Assembly (NCBI RefSeq): GCF_000612545.2
Contig: NZ_CP097800.1
Span: forward strand, 7,060,001 to 7,124,000
Origin: Streptomyces sp. PCS3-D2
GTDB lineage: Bacteria > Actinomycetota > Actinomycetes > Streptomycetales > Streptomycetaceae
Direction: 5' to 3'
DNA: 64,000 nucleotides
The notes beneath the pieces were generated by a model, which did no database searches, had not been told where the DNA came from, and worked only from the letters and a program-made list of their open reading frames with translations. How positions within the stretch are numbered: position 1 is the first letter of the stretch; every line of letters begins with the position of its first letter. This document shows positions 25,527-34,623 of the stretch, piece after piece. Position numbers and translations under genes: made by a program.

Positions 25527-26327
25527 TCAGCCGCGGTCGGCCACCGCCCGGCGCAGGGCCAGGGCCGCGAGGGCTTCCGGGGCTCCGGACTGGCCGCGGA
25601 TCCCGGGGAACGCGTTGACGTCCACGATCAGGGGGGTACCGCCGCCGGTGTCGATGATGTCCACTCCGTAGACGTCCAGCGCGAACACCGCTCCGACCCG
25701 GCGTACCAGATCGGCCCAGCCGGCGGGCAGTTCCTCCGGGGCCAGCGGGTGGGTCGGGCCGCGTCCCCCGGGGGAGAGTTCGGACCGGCGCAGGGCGGAG
25801 AAGACCCGGTCGCCGATGGCCCACAGCTTGTGGTCCCAGCCGTTGTTGGGAGCGTACTCCTGCACCACGACCGGCTCCTGGGGCCAGTCCCGGGCCAACT
25901 CCCGCAGTCGCGCGGCGTCATCGGCGCGGGCGACGAGGTCGCCGCGCCGGCTGAGCAGGCTCTTGACCACCACGGGGGCGGACGGCCGCGCCTCGCGCGC
26001 CCACGTCCCCAGGGCGCCGACGGTACGGGTCCCGGCGAACGGCAGACCGGCGCGCAGGGCGAGCCCGGCCATCTCCCTCCGGTCCTGGCACAGCGCCGTG
26101 GCCGCCGCCGTGTTGACCACCGGCGCTCCCCGGCGCTCCAAGTACCGGGCGAGCCCCAGCGCGTGCGGGGTGCGTGACTTCAGCAGGTACACGTCGGCCA
26201 GGGGAAGCGGCACGTCCCCGAGGGTGACCGGATCGAGTGCCTCGACCTCGTGCTCGGCGGCGAGCAGCGCGGTGGTGTCCGCCAGCAGCGGATGTCCTGG
26301 CTCCGGGGTGATCAGGCCGATCTTCAT
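25527..26327 (-). CDS. ATP-grasp ligase (RimK-like), second of a pair
   Basis: A 266-residue protein. The ATP-grasp fold shows the Lys motifs VVVKSLL near 124, VVVQEYAPN near 158, DHKLWAIGDRVF and the metal-binding end PLIVDVNAFPGI near 240. Such enzymes join a carboxylate to an amine through an acyl phosphate. Its ATG overlaps the stop of the upstream ATP-grasp gene as ATGA, so the two are co-translated. Substrates are unknown. Confidence 0.88.
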   Translation of the reverse strand: MKIGLITPEPGHPLLADTTALLAAEHEVEALDPVTLGDVPLPLADVYLLKSRTPHALGLARYLERRGAPVVNTAAATALCQDRREMAGLALRAGLPFAGTRTVGALGTWAREARPSAPVVVKSLLSRRGDLVARADDAARLRELARDWPQEPVVVQEYAPNNGWDHKLWAIGDRVFSALRRSELSPGGRGPTHPLAPEELPAGWADLVRRVGAVFALDVYGVDIIDTGGGTPLIVDVNAFPGIRGQSGAPEALAALALRRAVADRG

Positions 26328-27238
26328 ACGGAGTCACCCGCCGGGGCATGGATCTGCGCCGAGGCCTGGGCCGGGATCGACAGGGGGAGCGTGTGCGGCA
26401 GCGTCACGGGCGCTGCCGGCGCCGGACCTCCGGCCCGCGCCAGATCCAGTACGGCACGGGCCACCCGCGCCGCCGCGTCCGGCACCTGCCGGAAGCTCGG
26501 GAAGTCGTTGACGTCGACGACCACCGGGCCGTCGGGACCCAGCAGCACGTCCACCCCGTACAGGTCCAGTCCGTACACGGCACCCACCTGCGCGGCGATC
26601 GCGGCCACCTCCGCCGACAGCGGCACGCGGCGCTCGCGCACCGACGGATCGGGGTGCAGCGGGGAACAGCGCTCGGTCGCGAACAGCTCCCCGCCGACCG
26701 CGTACACCTTGATGTCCGTACCGGAGTTGGGTACGTACGGCTGGGCGATGAGCATGCCCTCGCCCGCGAGGACGGGCAGCAGCGTCTCCAGTGCCTCGGG
26801 CGAGGACACCAGGTGCACGGCCCGGCCGGAGCTGCCGTCGGCGGGCTTGACGACGAGCGGGTACTCGGCTGCCGGAATCTCCCCGAGCAACTCGGGGCGG
26901 GCGACGGCGTATGTGGGCGGCAGCGGGAGCCCGCGGCCGTGTCCGATGGCTGCGGCCAGCGCCTTGTCCCGTACGCCGCGGATGGACCGGGCGTCGTTGA
27001 CGGTGGTCAGCCCGGCCGCGGCGGCGCTCTCCAACAGGGTCAACCCCGGGCCGCCCGACACCGTCTTGAGGACCCAGGCGTCGTGGGTGCCCGCGTCCAC
27101 CACCTCGGTCATGCGCAGCAGCGAGCCGCCCGGCCGCACGACGTCCACGCGGTGCCCCCACGCGGTCAGCTGCCCGATCACCTCGTTCGGCATACCGTCG
27201 TGGCGGTAGTGCTCCTCCACCAGGAAGCAGAGCCTCAT
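26324..27238 (-). CDS. ATP-grasp ligase (RimK-like), first of a pair
   Basis: A 304-residue protein beginning MRLCFLVEEHYRHDGMPNEV. Core motifs: VVKPADGSSGRAV near 136, IAQPYVPNSGTDIKVYAVG near 172, GLDLYGVDVLL near 235 and VVVDVNDFPSF near 250, the Mg-binding Asp/Asn set. It is a paralogue of the next gene. GGGGAAGG lies upstream of the ATG. A 12-bp perfect palindrome sits 49 bases upstream. The pair could ligate two moieties in turn or work as a heterodimer. Confidence 0.88.
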   Translation of the reverse strand: MRLCFLVEEHYRHDGMPNEVIGQLTAWGHRVDVVRPGGSLLRMTEVVDAGTHDAWVLKTVSGGPGLTLLESAAAAGLTTVNDARSIRGVRDKALAAAIGHGRGLPLPPTYAVARPELLGEIPAAEYPLVVKPADGSSGRAVHLVSSPEALETLLPVLAGEGMLIAQPYVPNSGTDIKVYAVGGELFATERCSPLHPDPSVRERRVPLSAEVAAIAAQVGAVYGLDLYGVDVLLGPDGPVVVDVNDFPSFRQVPDAAARVARAVLDLARAGGPAPAAPVTLPHTLPLSIPAQASAQIHAPAGDSV

Positions 27239-27587
27239 CGACCTTCCCCAAAATTCCCGGACGTCCGCCGAATCCGCCCGGCGAGTTGTGACGTCACAGG
27301 ATGTCATGGACCGCAATGTGATGATCGGTCCGCCTGTGGGTTCCGCCCACCGGAGCGCTCGCGGCGGGCGTCCGACGTCCGGGAGCGGCACCTGCACAAC
27401 GCCGCGACGCGGCAGCCCCGTTCCCGCCGGCGGGGATCGGCCGCCCGCTCGGCGCTCGGGATCCGGGGACCACCGCGCAGCCGGCCGACTCCGCTCTCCC
27501 GCTCGGGAGCGAGCACCGGATCCGGGCCGGGCGCCGACGCCGGAAAACCGCGTGAATCATCGGACAGGAGGCTGTTAGGTTCATCGC
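27239..27587. other. Divergent intergenic region: ATP-grasp pair / unknown protein
   Basis: No supportable gene lies in these 349 bases. The region must hold the promoters of both divergent units and contains the palindrome TGTGACGTCACA (27287-27298). Confidence 0.5.
27287..27298. promoter_or_regulatory. Perfect palindrome TGTGACGTCACA
   Basis: A 12-bp perfect dyad 49 bases before the ATP-grasp start codon. It resembles GntR/bZIP-like GTGACGTCAC sites; the binding protein is unknown. Confidence 0.5.
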
Positions 27588-28319
27588 GTGCCGAAGCTGA
27601 ATCAGATCATCGCAGTCGAAAAGGGCGTCAAGTCCAAGTCCCTCCAGGAGCTCACCCAGGCTCACCACGACGTGCAGAAGCCCGCCCTGCTGGCCGGCAT
27701 CTCGCGGACGTACCAGCCCAAGGACGAGGAGGGTGAGCAACTGCCGCCCGAGTCCACCCGGGTGCAGGTCAAGGCGGAGGACGTGCTGCGCGCGACGGCC
27801 GGGACGCTGACGCGGCTCTTCGACGTGACGGCCACCAAGGACTGGGCGAACCGCACCGCGGCCGCCGACGTGGTCGTCGACGGCAACGTCCTGCTCGCCC
27901 AGGTTCCCGTGCCGTACCTGCTCTTCCTGGAGAAGCAGCTCACGGACCTGCACACCTTCGTGCGGAAGTTGCCGGTGTTGGACGCTTCGGAATCCTGGAA
28001 CCTGGACCCGTCCACGGACGCCTGGAAGACGGACCCGGTGCGCACGATCCGCACCAGGAAGGTGCCGCGCAACCACGTCAAGGCCGAGGCCACCGAGAAG
28101 CACCCGGCCCAGGTCGAGGTGTACTACGAGGACGTGCCGGTCGGCTACTGGACGACCGTGAAGTTCTCCGGCGCGCTGCCCGCCCGGCGGGTCAACGAGC
28201 TCCTCGACCGCGTCGAGAAGCTCCAGCAGGCCGTCAAGTTCGCCCGTGAGGAGGCCAACGGCGCCGAGGTCACCGACCAGCGGGTCGGGGACGCGGTGTT
28301 CGGCTACCTCTTCAGGTAG
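27588..28319 (+). CDS. Conserved-looking protein of unknown function, upstream of permuted tRNAs
   Basis: A 243-residue soluble protein with no recognised domain. The N-terminus is KLNQIIAVEKGVKSKSLQELTQAHHDVQKP; a charged middle has RTRKVPRNHVKAEATEKHPAQVEVYYED (stretch near 165-195, basic, possible RNA contact), then ALPARRVNELLDRVEKLQQAVKFAREEAN, a likely coiled helix. The start is GTG 27588. The stop is only about 76 bases from the first permuted tRNA, with no terminator between, so both probably share a transcript. A role in tRNA maturation or use is inference from this linkage. Confidence 0.85.
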   Translation: MPKLNQIIAVEKGVKSKSLQELTQAHHDVQKPALLAGISRTYQPKDEEGEQLPPESTRVQVKAEDVLRATAGTLTRLFDVTATKDWANRTAAADVVVDGNVLLAQVPVPYLLFLEKQLTDLHTFVRKLPVLDASESWNLDPSTDAWKTDPVRTIRTRKVPRNHVKAEATEKHPAQVEVYYEDVPVGYWTTVKFSGALPARRVNELLDRVEKLQQAVKFAREEANGAEVTDQRVGDAVFGYLFR

Positions 28320-28320
28320 C

Positions 28321-28395
28321 CGTCGAGAACCCCTCCCGCATGTCTGCGGGAGGTGCGCGAGAGCGCAAGCTGAAACTGATGTTGAAGCTGAAACA
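28321..28395 (+). ncRNA. Structured leader of the permuted tRNA unit
   Basis: Two adjacent perfect hairpins occur: CCTCCCGCA/TGCGGGAGG (28332-28353, loop TGTC) and TGCGC/GCGCA (28354-28367, GAGA loop). They are followed by a 10-base direct repeat AAGCTGAAAC with an 18-base period (28367-28376 and 28385-28394) that runs up to the first tRNA half. The hairpins could protect or position the 5' end of the precursor. Confidence 0.55.
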
Positions 28396-28471
28396 GGGGT
28401 GTCAGTTGGGGGTTCGAATCCCTCCCCCGGCATTGCGTGCCGGGGTGGCCCAAGCCGGTAGAGGCGGCCCC
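28396..28471 (+). tRNA. Circularly permuted tRNA, element 1
   Basis: Order on the DNA: anticodon-stem 3' strand GGGGT (28396-28400), variable region (28401-28407), T-stem GGGGG / loop TTCGAAT / CCCTC (28408-28424), acceptor 3' strand CCCCGGC (28425-28431) with A as discriminator, 6-base linker, acceptor 5' strand GCCGGGG (28439-28445), TG, D-arm GCC...GGTAGA..GGC (28448-28465), G26, anticodon-stem 5' strand GCCCC (28467-28471). The acceptor pairs 7/7, the anticodon stem 5/5 (one G-U), the T-stem 5/5 (one G-U). Loop bases lie outside (TTGAATC after, AAACA before), so the anticodon is not settled. No CCA is encoded. Confidence 0.8.
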
Positions 28472-28544
28472 TTGAATCTCAGACTATCGCTCCAGTCTCA
28501 GTATTCGCCGCCGAACACCGGATCGACCGGGTGCGGACGACCAT

Positions 28545-28615
28545 CGACGGATGGGGGTTCAAGTCCCTCCTGCGCCTCTTTCCATGGCGCGGTAGTTCAA
28601 AGGCAGAACACGTCG
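28545..28615 (+). tRNA. Circularly permuted tRNA, element 2
   Basis: Order: anticodon-stem 3' strand CGACG (28545-28549), variable GAT, T-stem GGGGG / loop TTCAAGT / CCCTC (28553-28569), acceptor 3' strand CTGCGCC (28570-28576), T, 8-base linker, acceptor 5' strand GGCGCGG (28586-28592), TA, D-arm GTTC-AAAGGCA-GAAC (28595-28609), A26, anticodon-stem 5' strand CGTCG (28611-28615). The acceptor pairs 7/7 (one G-U), D-stem 4/4, anticodon stem 5/5, T-stem 5/5. The adjoining loop bases are ACCTCAGA after and ACCAT before. A CTCAGA motif follows the 5' half in both elements. Confidence 0.8.
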
Positions 28616-28673
28616 ACCTCAGAATGATCCGCGACTCTTCAACGTGCCGGTGTGCGCAATTGGGTGGCAAACA

Positions 28674-28706
28674 GGAGCCCGGGAGCTGGATATGCTCCCG
28701 GGCTCC
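28674..28706 (+). terminator. Strong hairpin after the permuted tRNA unit
   Basis: GGAGCCCGGGAG (28674-28685) pairs perfectly with CTCCCGGGCTCC (28695-28706) around a 9-base loop. It ends the tRNA transcript and also lies downstream of the convergent anti-sigma gene. Confidence 0.8.
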
Positions 28707-28739
28707 GTCACGTCCGCGCCGAGGTCACCCGGTCAGAGG

Positions 28740-29465
28740 TCACACGGGAACGGACACGAAGGTCCGGCCGGCCTCGTTCTCGACCAGGACCGCCTTGACG
28801 TCGGCCCGGTCCACGGCCGCCGAACCGTCCAGTCCGGCGCCCTTGGCCTCGCCGTTCTCCTGGCTGCCCACGACCCAGCTGCCCGCGGTCGTGCGCTTGC
28901 CGTCCTTGGAGACCACGATCAGCCGGCAGCGCTCGCCCGCCGGCACTCCGGTGACCGCCGCCCGCAACCGCACCCACTGGGCGGCCGGCGTCATCTGCAC
29001 GGTCATCCGCGCACCCGTGCCCGCATCGGTCGCGGAGTGCAGCGTGGTTCCCTTGGGCGGGGTAGAGGGGTCCGCCGAAGCGGTCGGCGATGGGGGCACC
29101 GGCAGCGCGACGGGGTCGGGATCGCCCCCGGCCAGTTGCGTACCAGCCCAGAACACGGCGGCCAGCGACGCCGCCACCGCCAGGCCCGTGAGCCCCGCAC
29201 GACGGCGCGCCGCGCCCGCCCGCTCGCCCCGCATCTGCCGCAGGGTGCGCTGGAGCAGCAGGTCACCGCCCTGCGGCGGTCCGTCGAGGAACGCCTCCTC
29301 GGGCACCTCCCCCAGTGCCGCCTCCATCTCGCGCAACGCGGCCACCTCCTCCCGGCACTGCACGCATCCGCTCATGTGTTCCTCGACCCGGCGGACCTCC
29401 TCGGCGTCCAGGACGCCGAGCACGTACGGGCCGAGCAGTTCCTCCTCGTGCCGCTGCCGGTTCAT
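28740..29465 (-). CDS. Anti-sigma factor with zinc-binding (ZAS) domain
   Basis: A 241-residue protein. The N-terminal anti-sigma zinc domain has HMSGCVQC near residues 30-37, the H-x3-C-x2-C motif. One membrane helix (AGLTGLAVAASLAAVFWAG, about 90-108) follows, then an extracytoplasmic RskA-like domain to residue 241. It should hold the adjacent sigma factor inactive at the membrane. Its ATG overlaps the sigma stop as ATGA. Confidence 0.93.
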   Translation of the reverse strand: MNRQRHEEELLGPYVLGVLDAEEVRRVEEHMSGCVQCREEVAALREMEAALGEVPEEAFLDGPPQGGDLLLQRTLRQMRGERAGAARRRAGLTGLAVAASLAAVFWAGTQLAGGDPDPVALPVPPSPTASADPSTPPKGTTLHSATDAGTGARMTVQMTPAAQWVRLRAAVTGVPAGERCRLIVVSKDGKRTTAGSWVVGSQENGEAKGAGLDGSAAVDRADVKAVLVENEAGRTFVSVPV

Positions 29466-30073
29466 GCCACCACCTCACGCAGTCCGGCCGGCTGCTGGGG
29501 CGGCCTGCCCGATCCTTTTCCGTCTCTTGTTCCGCCGTCCCGGAAGCCGTCGTCCCTGAAGACGTCGCGTAGGGCCTTGAGCGCGTAGTGCGAACGCGAC
29601 TTGACCGTACCCGCCGGGATGCCGAGCGTGTCGGCGGCCTCCGCCACGCTCAGCTGCCGGTAGTACAACTCCTTCAGCACGTCGCGGTGTTCCGGGGACA
29701 GCCGGTCGAGAGCTCCCAGCACCGTCATGCTGTCCACCACCGAGTCGGCGTGGTCCGCCTCCACCGGGGGAGCCGCCGCGGAACCGGAGACCTCCGGGGG
29801 CCGGGCGGCCCTGGCCCGGTACCGGTCGGTGATGATGTTCCGGGCCACGGTGAGCAGCCAGCCGCGCACCGAGCCCTTCCCGTTGACGAGGACCTCGGAG
29901 TGCCGCCAGGCACGTATGAGGGTCTCCTGCACGACGTCCTCGGCGGCGGCCCGGTCTCCGGTCAGCCGGGTGGCGTACGCGAGCAGGGCGTGTCCGTGCT
30001 CCTCGTAGACCGACCTGATCAGCGCCTCATCGGTCGAGCCCCGCCGCGTGCGGGGCCACAGTGGTCCGGCCAT
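29462..30073 (-). CDS. ECF sigma factor (SigL/SigK-like)
   Basis: A 203-residue ECF factor. Sigma-2 is near residues 20-90 (AEDVVQETLIRAWRH, then VRGWLLTVARNIITDRYRAR) and sigma-4 near 120-170 (ALDRLSPEHRDVLKELYYRQLSVAEAADTLGIPAGTVKSRSHYALKALR). It is co-translated with a ZAS anti-sigma gene. GGAGAGGG lies before the ATG at 30073. A Crp-type site is centred about 77 bases upstream. Confidence 0.94.
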   Translation of the reverse strand: MAGPLWPRTRRGSTDEALIRSVYEEHGHALLAYATRLTGDRAAAEDVVQETLIRAWRHSEVLVNGKGSVRGWLLTVARNIITDRYRARAARPPEVSGSAAAPPVEADHADSVVDSMTVLGALDRLSPEHRDVLKELYYRQLSVAEAADTLGIPAGTVKSRSHYALKALRDVFRDDGFRDGGTRDGKGSGRPPQQPAGLREVVA

Positions 30074-30142
30074 CTCACCCTCTCCGTCTTCCTCGCTTGC
30101 GTGGTGCGGTCGGAACACGCCGGCGGCGCCGATACGGTTCAT

Positions 30143-30156
30143 GTGACCTGTGTCAC
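30143..30156. promoter_or_regulatory. Crp-type binding site before the ECF sigma operon
   Basis: GTGACCTGTGTCAC matches the Streptomyces Crp motif GTG-N6-GNCAC fully, and the arms GTGAC/GTCAC are a perfect inverted repeat. It is intergenic between the sigma operon and the DUF1996 gene. Confidence 0.6.
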
Positions 30157-30172
30157 GCGAGGGTTCGGGCCG

Positions 30173-31180
30173 TCACGTCCGGCAGACGCGGCCCTCGTTG
30201 AGGCACGCGACGACCGCGGCCATCTGCGGCTCGGTCATCGCGTTGACGAACATGGCGTGGTCGGTCCGCGGGCTGTGCCGTTGCTCGGGAAAGGAGTCGA
30301 TGGCCATGGGCGCGCCCGGGGGGAGCGCGTAGGCGAGGGAGAGGCGGAGTTCGGGCACGGGGAAGGTGTCGGCGGGGCAGACTCCGTTGCCCCCGGGGAA
30401 CAGCAGGTGCGAGCGGTGCCCGGGGCTCGCGGCGTCGAGGCCGTTCCAGCAGCTCGGGAAGACCAGGGTGCGGGTGACGCGTTCACCCTCGGGGCAGCGC
30501 GGGTAGCGGGTGGTGGAGCGTTCGGGGGAACCGGAGCATCCCCAGCGGGCCCGGACGTGGGCGTCGCCGCCGGAAGTGCGGGCGGCCGCGTCGCCCGTCA
30601 TCGCGCGCAGGAAGGGCGGCATCGCCACGACCTTGCTCACCGGATTGCCCCGGAACTCGACCCGTACCGAGGCCTCCGGCACGATCTCACCGGTGTTCCC
30701 GTGTCCGGCGGACGTCTCGTGCGGGCGGGTGCCCGGCCGGTCCGGGCGGCGCAGGACGGGCCAGTAGTACGTCGACCGGTCGCCACCGGCGCAGCTCGTG
30801 GCGGCGGCGGCCAGCGTGCGGTCGGCCGACATCGCGTCCGCGGACAGGTTTCCCACGTAGGAGTGCGTGTGGTGGGCGCCGCCCCGCACGCCGGGCGAGA
30901 CCACGAGGTTGTCCTCGTTGTAGTGCCCCTGCTCGTTGCGGCCGCAATCCACCAGCATGGACCCCGGCGAGCCGTCGCCGCGATCGGCGGGCGCGGCCGG
31001 AGCAACGGCGGGGGAGGGCGGGACCTGCCGTATGTCCACGTAGTCGGACGCCGCCGGGGCACCGGATTGCGCCTCGGTACGCGGACCGGAGGCGCGCGTG
31101 GCGCCGAGCACCGCGGCGGTCAGCCCACCGCCCAGGACCAGGCAGATGACCAGAGCGAGCAGTCGGTGTCCATTCCCCAT
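30173..31180 (-). CDS. DUF1996 secreted protein
   Basis: A 335-residue protein. A signal peptide or anchor (LLALVICLVLGGGLTAAVLGA, about residues 7-27) is followed by a Ser/Pro linker and the DUF1996 domain. Its histidine motif GGAHHTHSYVGN lies near residue 100, and there are several conserved Cys/Trp sites (WGCSGSPE, PSCWNG). DUF1996 proteins are common in fungi and actinomycetes; the activity is unknown. No clear ribosome-binding site; GTG 31189 is an alternative start. Confidence 0.85.
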   Translation of the reverse strand: MGNGHRLLALVICLVLGGGLTAAVLGATRASGPRTEAQSGAPAASDYVDIRQVPPSPAVAPAAPADRGDGSPGSMLVDCGRNEQGHYNEDNLVVSPGVRGGAHHTHSYVGNLSADAMSADRTLAAAATSCAGGDRSTYYWPVLRRPDRPGTRPHETSAGHGNTGEIVPEASVRVEFRGNPVSKVVAMPPFLRAMTGDAAARTSGGDAHVRARWGCSGSPERSTTRYPRCPEGERVTRTLVFPSCWNGLDAASPGHRSHLLFPGGNGVCPADTFPVPELRLSLAYALPPGAPMAIDSFPEQRHSPRTDHAMFVNAMTEPQMAAVVACLNEGRVCRT

Positions 31181-31375
31181 GGCGGTCACGGTTGCCGCTG
31201 CCGCCCCCGGCGTCAACCGGGCGACCGCATGGCGGTCGCCGAACCGCCGTTCACAGGGCCTGAGGTGGGGCGATGCATCGCACGGGACCGCAGGGACGCC
31301 GGCCGGCCCCGGCACCGCACCGACTGCGGGAGGCGGAGGCCGCCGTGGACGCCGTCGCGGTCCCGAAGGTCCCTT

Positions 31376-31399
31376 GTCCGGCCGGTCGGCGACCGGACA
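31376..31399. promoter_or_regulatory. Inverted repeat before the DUF1838 gene
   Basis: TGTCCGG (31376-31382) and CCGGACA (31393-31399) are perfect arms with a 10-base spacer, 11 bases before the ATG. The position suits an operator or a leader hairpin that overlaps the ribosome-binding region. Confidence 0.45.
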
Positions 31400-31409
31400 C
31401 AGTGGGCCC

Positions 31410-32171
31410 ATGACACAGGCAGCGACACCCGCCGAGCTCCTGCACGCATTCGCCCGCACCCGCGCCCGGCTCGACGGCGGCGAGGTCACCTACTGGTGGA
31501 CCGGCGACGTCCACTCCTGGGCGCCGGGGGAGCCCTACCGGCGACTTTTCGGCTTCGAAGGGCTCAACGTCTCCCGCCTCGTGGCGGACGAGGAGGACGG
31601 TGGCTACCGGCTGCTGTCCCGTGAGGCCGCGTTCTACCTGGACCCGGTGACCCGCGAGATCCTGGACACCTGGCAGGACAGGCCCGTCGTCCACGTGTGG
31701 AACGACCCGGCCAACCAGAAGTGGCGCCCCTTCCCGGTCCCCGTGACCGAGTTGGGCGACCAGATCTGCTTCAGCCTGGAGATCCCGCTCGCCTATCCTT
31801 CCCCGCTGCCCGTCGAGGAGTACCCGGACCACTCCGCCGACGACACCTACCGGGCGCTGGAGCTCTTCCAGTTCTTCGCACCCGCGACCGCCCTGACGGC
31901 CGGCGGGGTGAGCGTCCCGGCGACGATGTCCTGGACCCGCATGTCCCCGTGGCTGCCGTGGATGCGGCAGGGAGCACGCCCCGGCGGACTCACCTTCCAC
32001 TGCCGCGGCCGCAAGCTCGACAGCTACGCGCAGGTGCCCGAACGCACCCGTGCGTACATCGCGGACCACCACCCCGAGTTCGCCCACGCGCCGGAGAGCT
32101 GGAGCGAGCCGAACGAGACGAGTTGGACGTACTTCCGCAGGCTCTGCCCGCCGGACCGCGCGGAGTCCTGA
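31410..32171 (+). CDS. DUF1838 family protein
   Basis: A 253-residue soluble protein that follows the DUF1838 pattern: VTYWWTGDVHSWAPGEPYRRLFGFEGLNV near residues 25-55, RPVVHVWNDPANQKW near 92, and SWTRMSPWLPWM near 175. The function is unknown; I recall no structure. It has no signal peptide. The start ATG 31410 has GTGGG a few bases upstream. Confidence 0.85.
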   Translation: MTQAATPAELLHAFARTRARLDGGEVTYWWTGDVHSWAPGEPYRRLFGFEGLNVSRLVADEEDGGYRLLSREAAFYLDPVTREILDTWQDRPVVHVWNDPANQKWRPFPVPVTELGDQICFSLEIPLAYPSPLPVEEYPDHSADDTYRALELFQFFAPATALTAGGVSVPATMSWTRMSPWLPWMRQGARPGGLTFHCRGRKLDSYAQVPERTRAYIADHHPEFAHAPESWSEPNETSWTYFRRLCPPDRAES

Positions 32172-32586
32172 ACGGCACCCCGGCCCCGCCGGTCCGGCCC
32201 CCGGCGGGCGATCTGCGACCCGCACCGGAAAACCCCTGACCACGCCCCCTGACGAGGGAAGCCGGGGGAGCCGCGGGGGGCGGACAAGGGTTTTCCCCGT
32301 ATCCGGTTCATCCCCGCGTTGCCTACTGTCTGCCCACCGGCGATCTTCCCCGGGCAGGTGGCACACACTCCAACCCCACATGGCGTGTAGGCCTCCCACC
32401 GGGGGAAGCGGGCCGGGACCGCCGTTGCCCCTGCCTCGCCGTTGCGGCCGGGGTCAACGTGGCGTGCGGCGGAGGCCGGGGCGAGACCGACCAACTCGCT
32501 CCCGGCCCCGCAGCCGCCGGAACCTCCCACACTGCACCGAACCGGCCGGTCCGGCCTGCCCGGAAACGGCCCTCGAAAGGGATCAC
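32172..32586. other. Long leader/promoter region of the subtilase gene
   Basis: This 415-base gap has no supportable gene. A strong imperfect hairpin (GGCCGGGGCGAG near 32483 with CTCGCTCCCGGCC near 32502) lies in the probable 5' leader. I looked for a c-di-AMP riboswitch and could not recognise its conserved core. Confidence 0.4.
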
Positions 32587-34389
<1,803 letters not shown>

Positions 34390-34466
34390 GACGACTGACG
34401 TCGACTCGGGGTCCGGGCCCAACTCCGCCTGACGGAGCGATAGTACGGACCAATAGAATCCCCGGG

Positions 34467-34493
34467 CCTGCCGATACTACGGGTATCGGCAGG
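34467..34493 (+). terminator. Hairpin terminator after the subtilase gene
   Basis: CCTGCCGATAC (34467-34477) pairs perfectly with GTATCGGCAGG (34483-34493); a GGGTTTT stretch follows at about 34500. Confidence 0.75.
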
Positions 34494-34623
34494 TCCGCCG
34501 GGTTTTCGGTGCCACGTGACTGAATTCTGCGTCACAATGCGGCTCCAGCAGCCGCCCGACCTCGTATTCTCGCCTCTCACAGGAAGGCACAGGAGCCGGG
34601 GACCGGAAGGCTGGAGGCGGTGC

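Noticed and set aside
28439-28577. A single ordinary tRNA reading from GCCGGGG to CTGCGCC
   Set aside because: The 5' and 3' acceptor strands do not pair (GCCGGGG versus CTGCGCC), whereas the permuted partners pair completely in both elements.
28396-28615. A two-piece (permuted) tmRNA
   Set aside because: Both elements have full D-arms and 5-bp anticodon stems, and no tag-coding region is seen; tmRNA lacks these.
32190-32586. c-di-AMP (ydaO) riboswitch before the subtilase
   Set aside because: The hairpin is strong, but the conserved riboswitch core could not be recognised.
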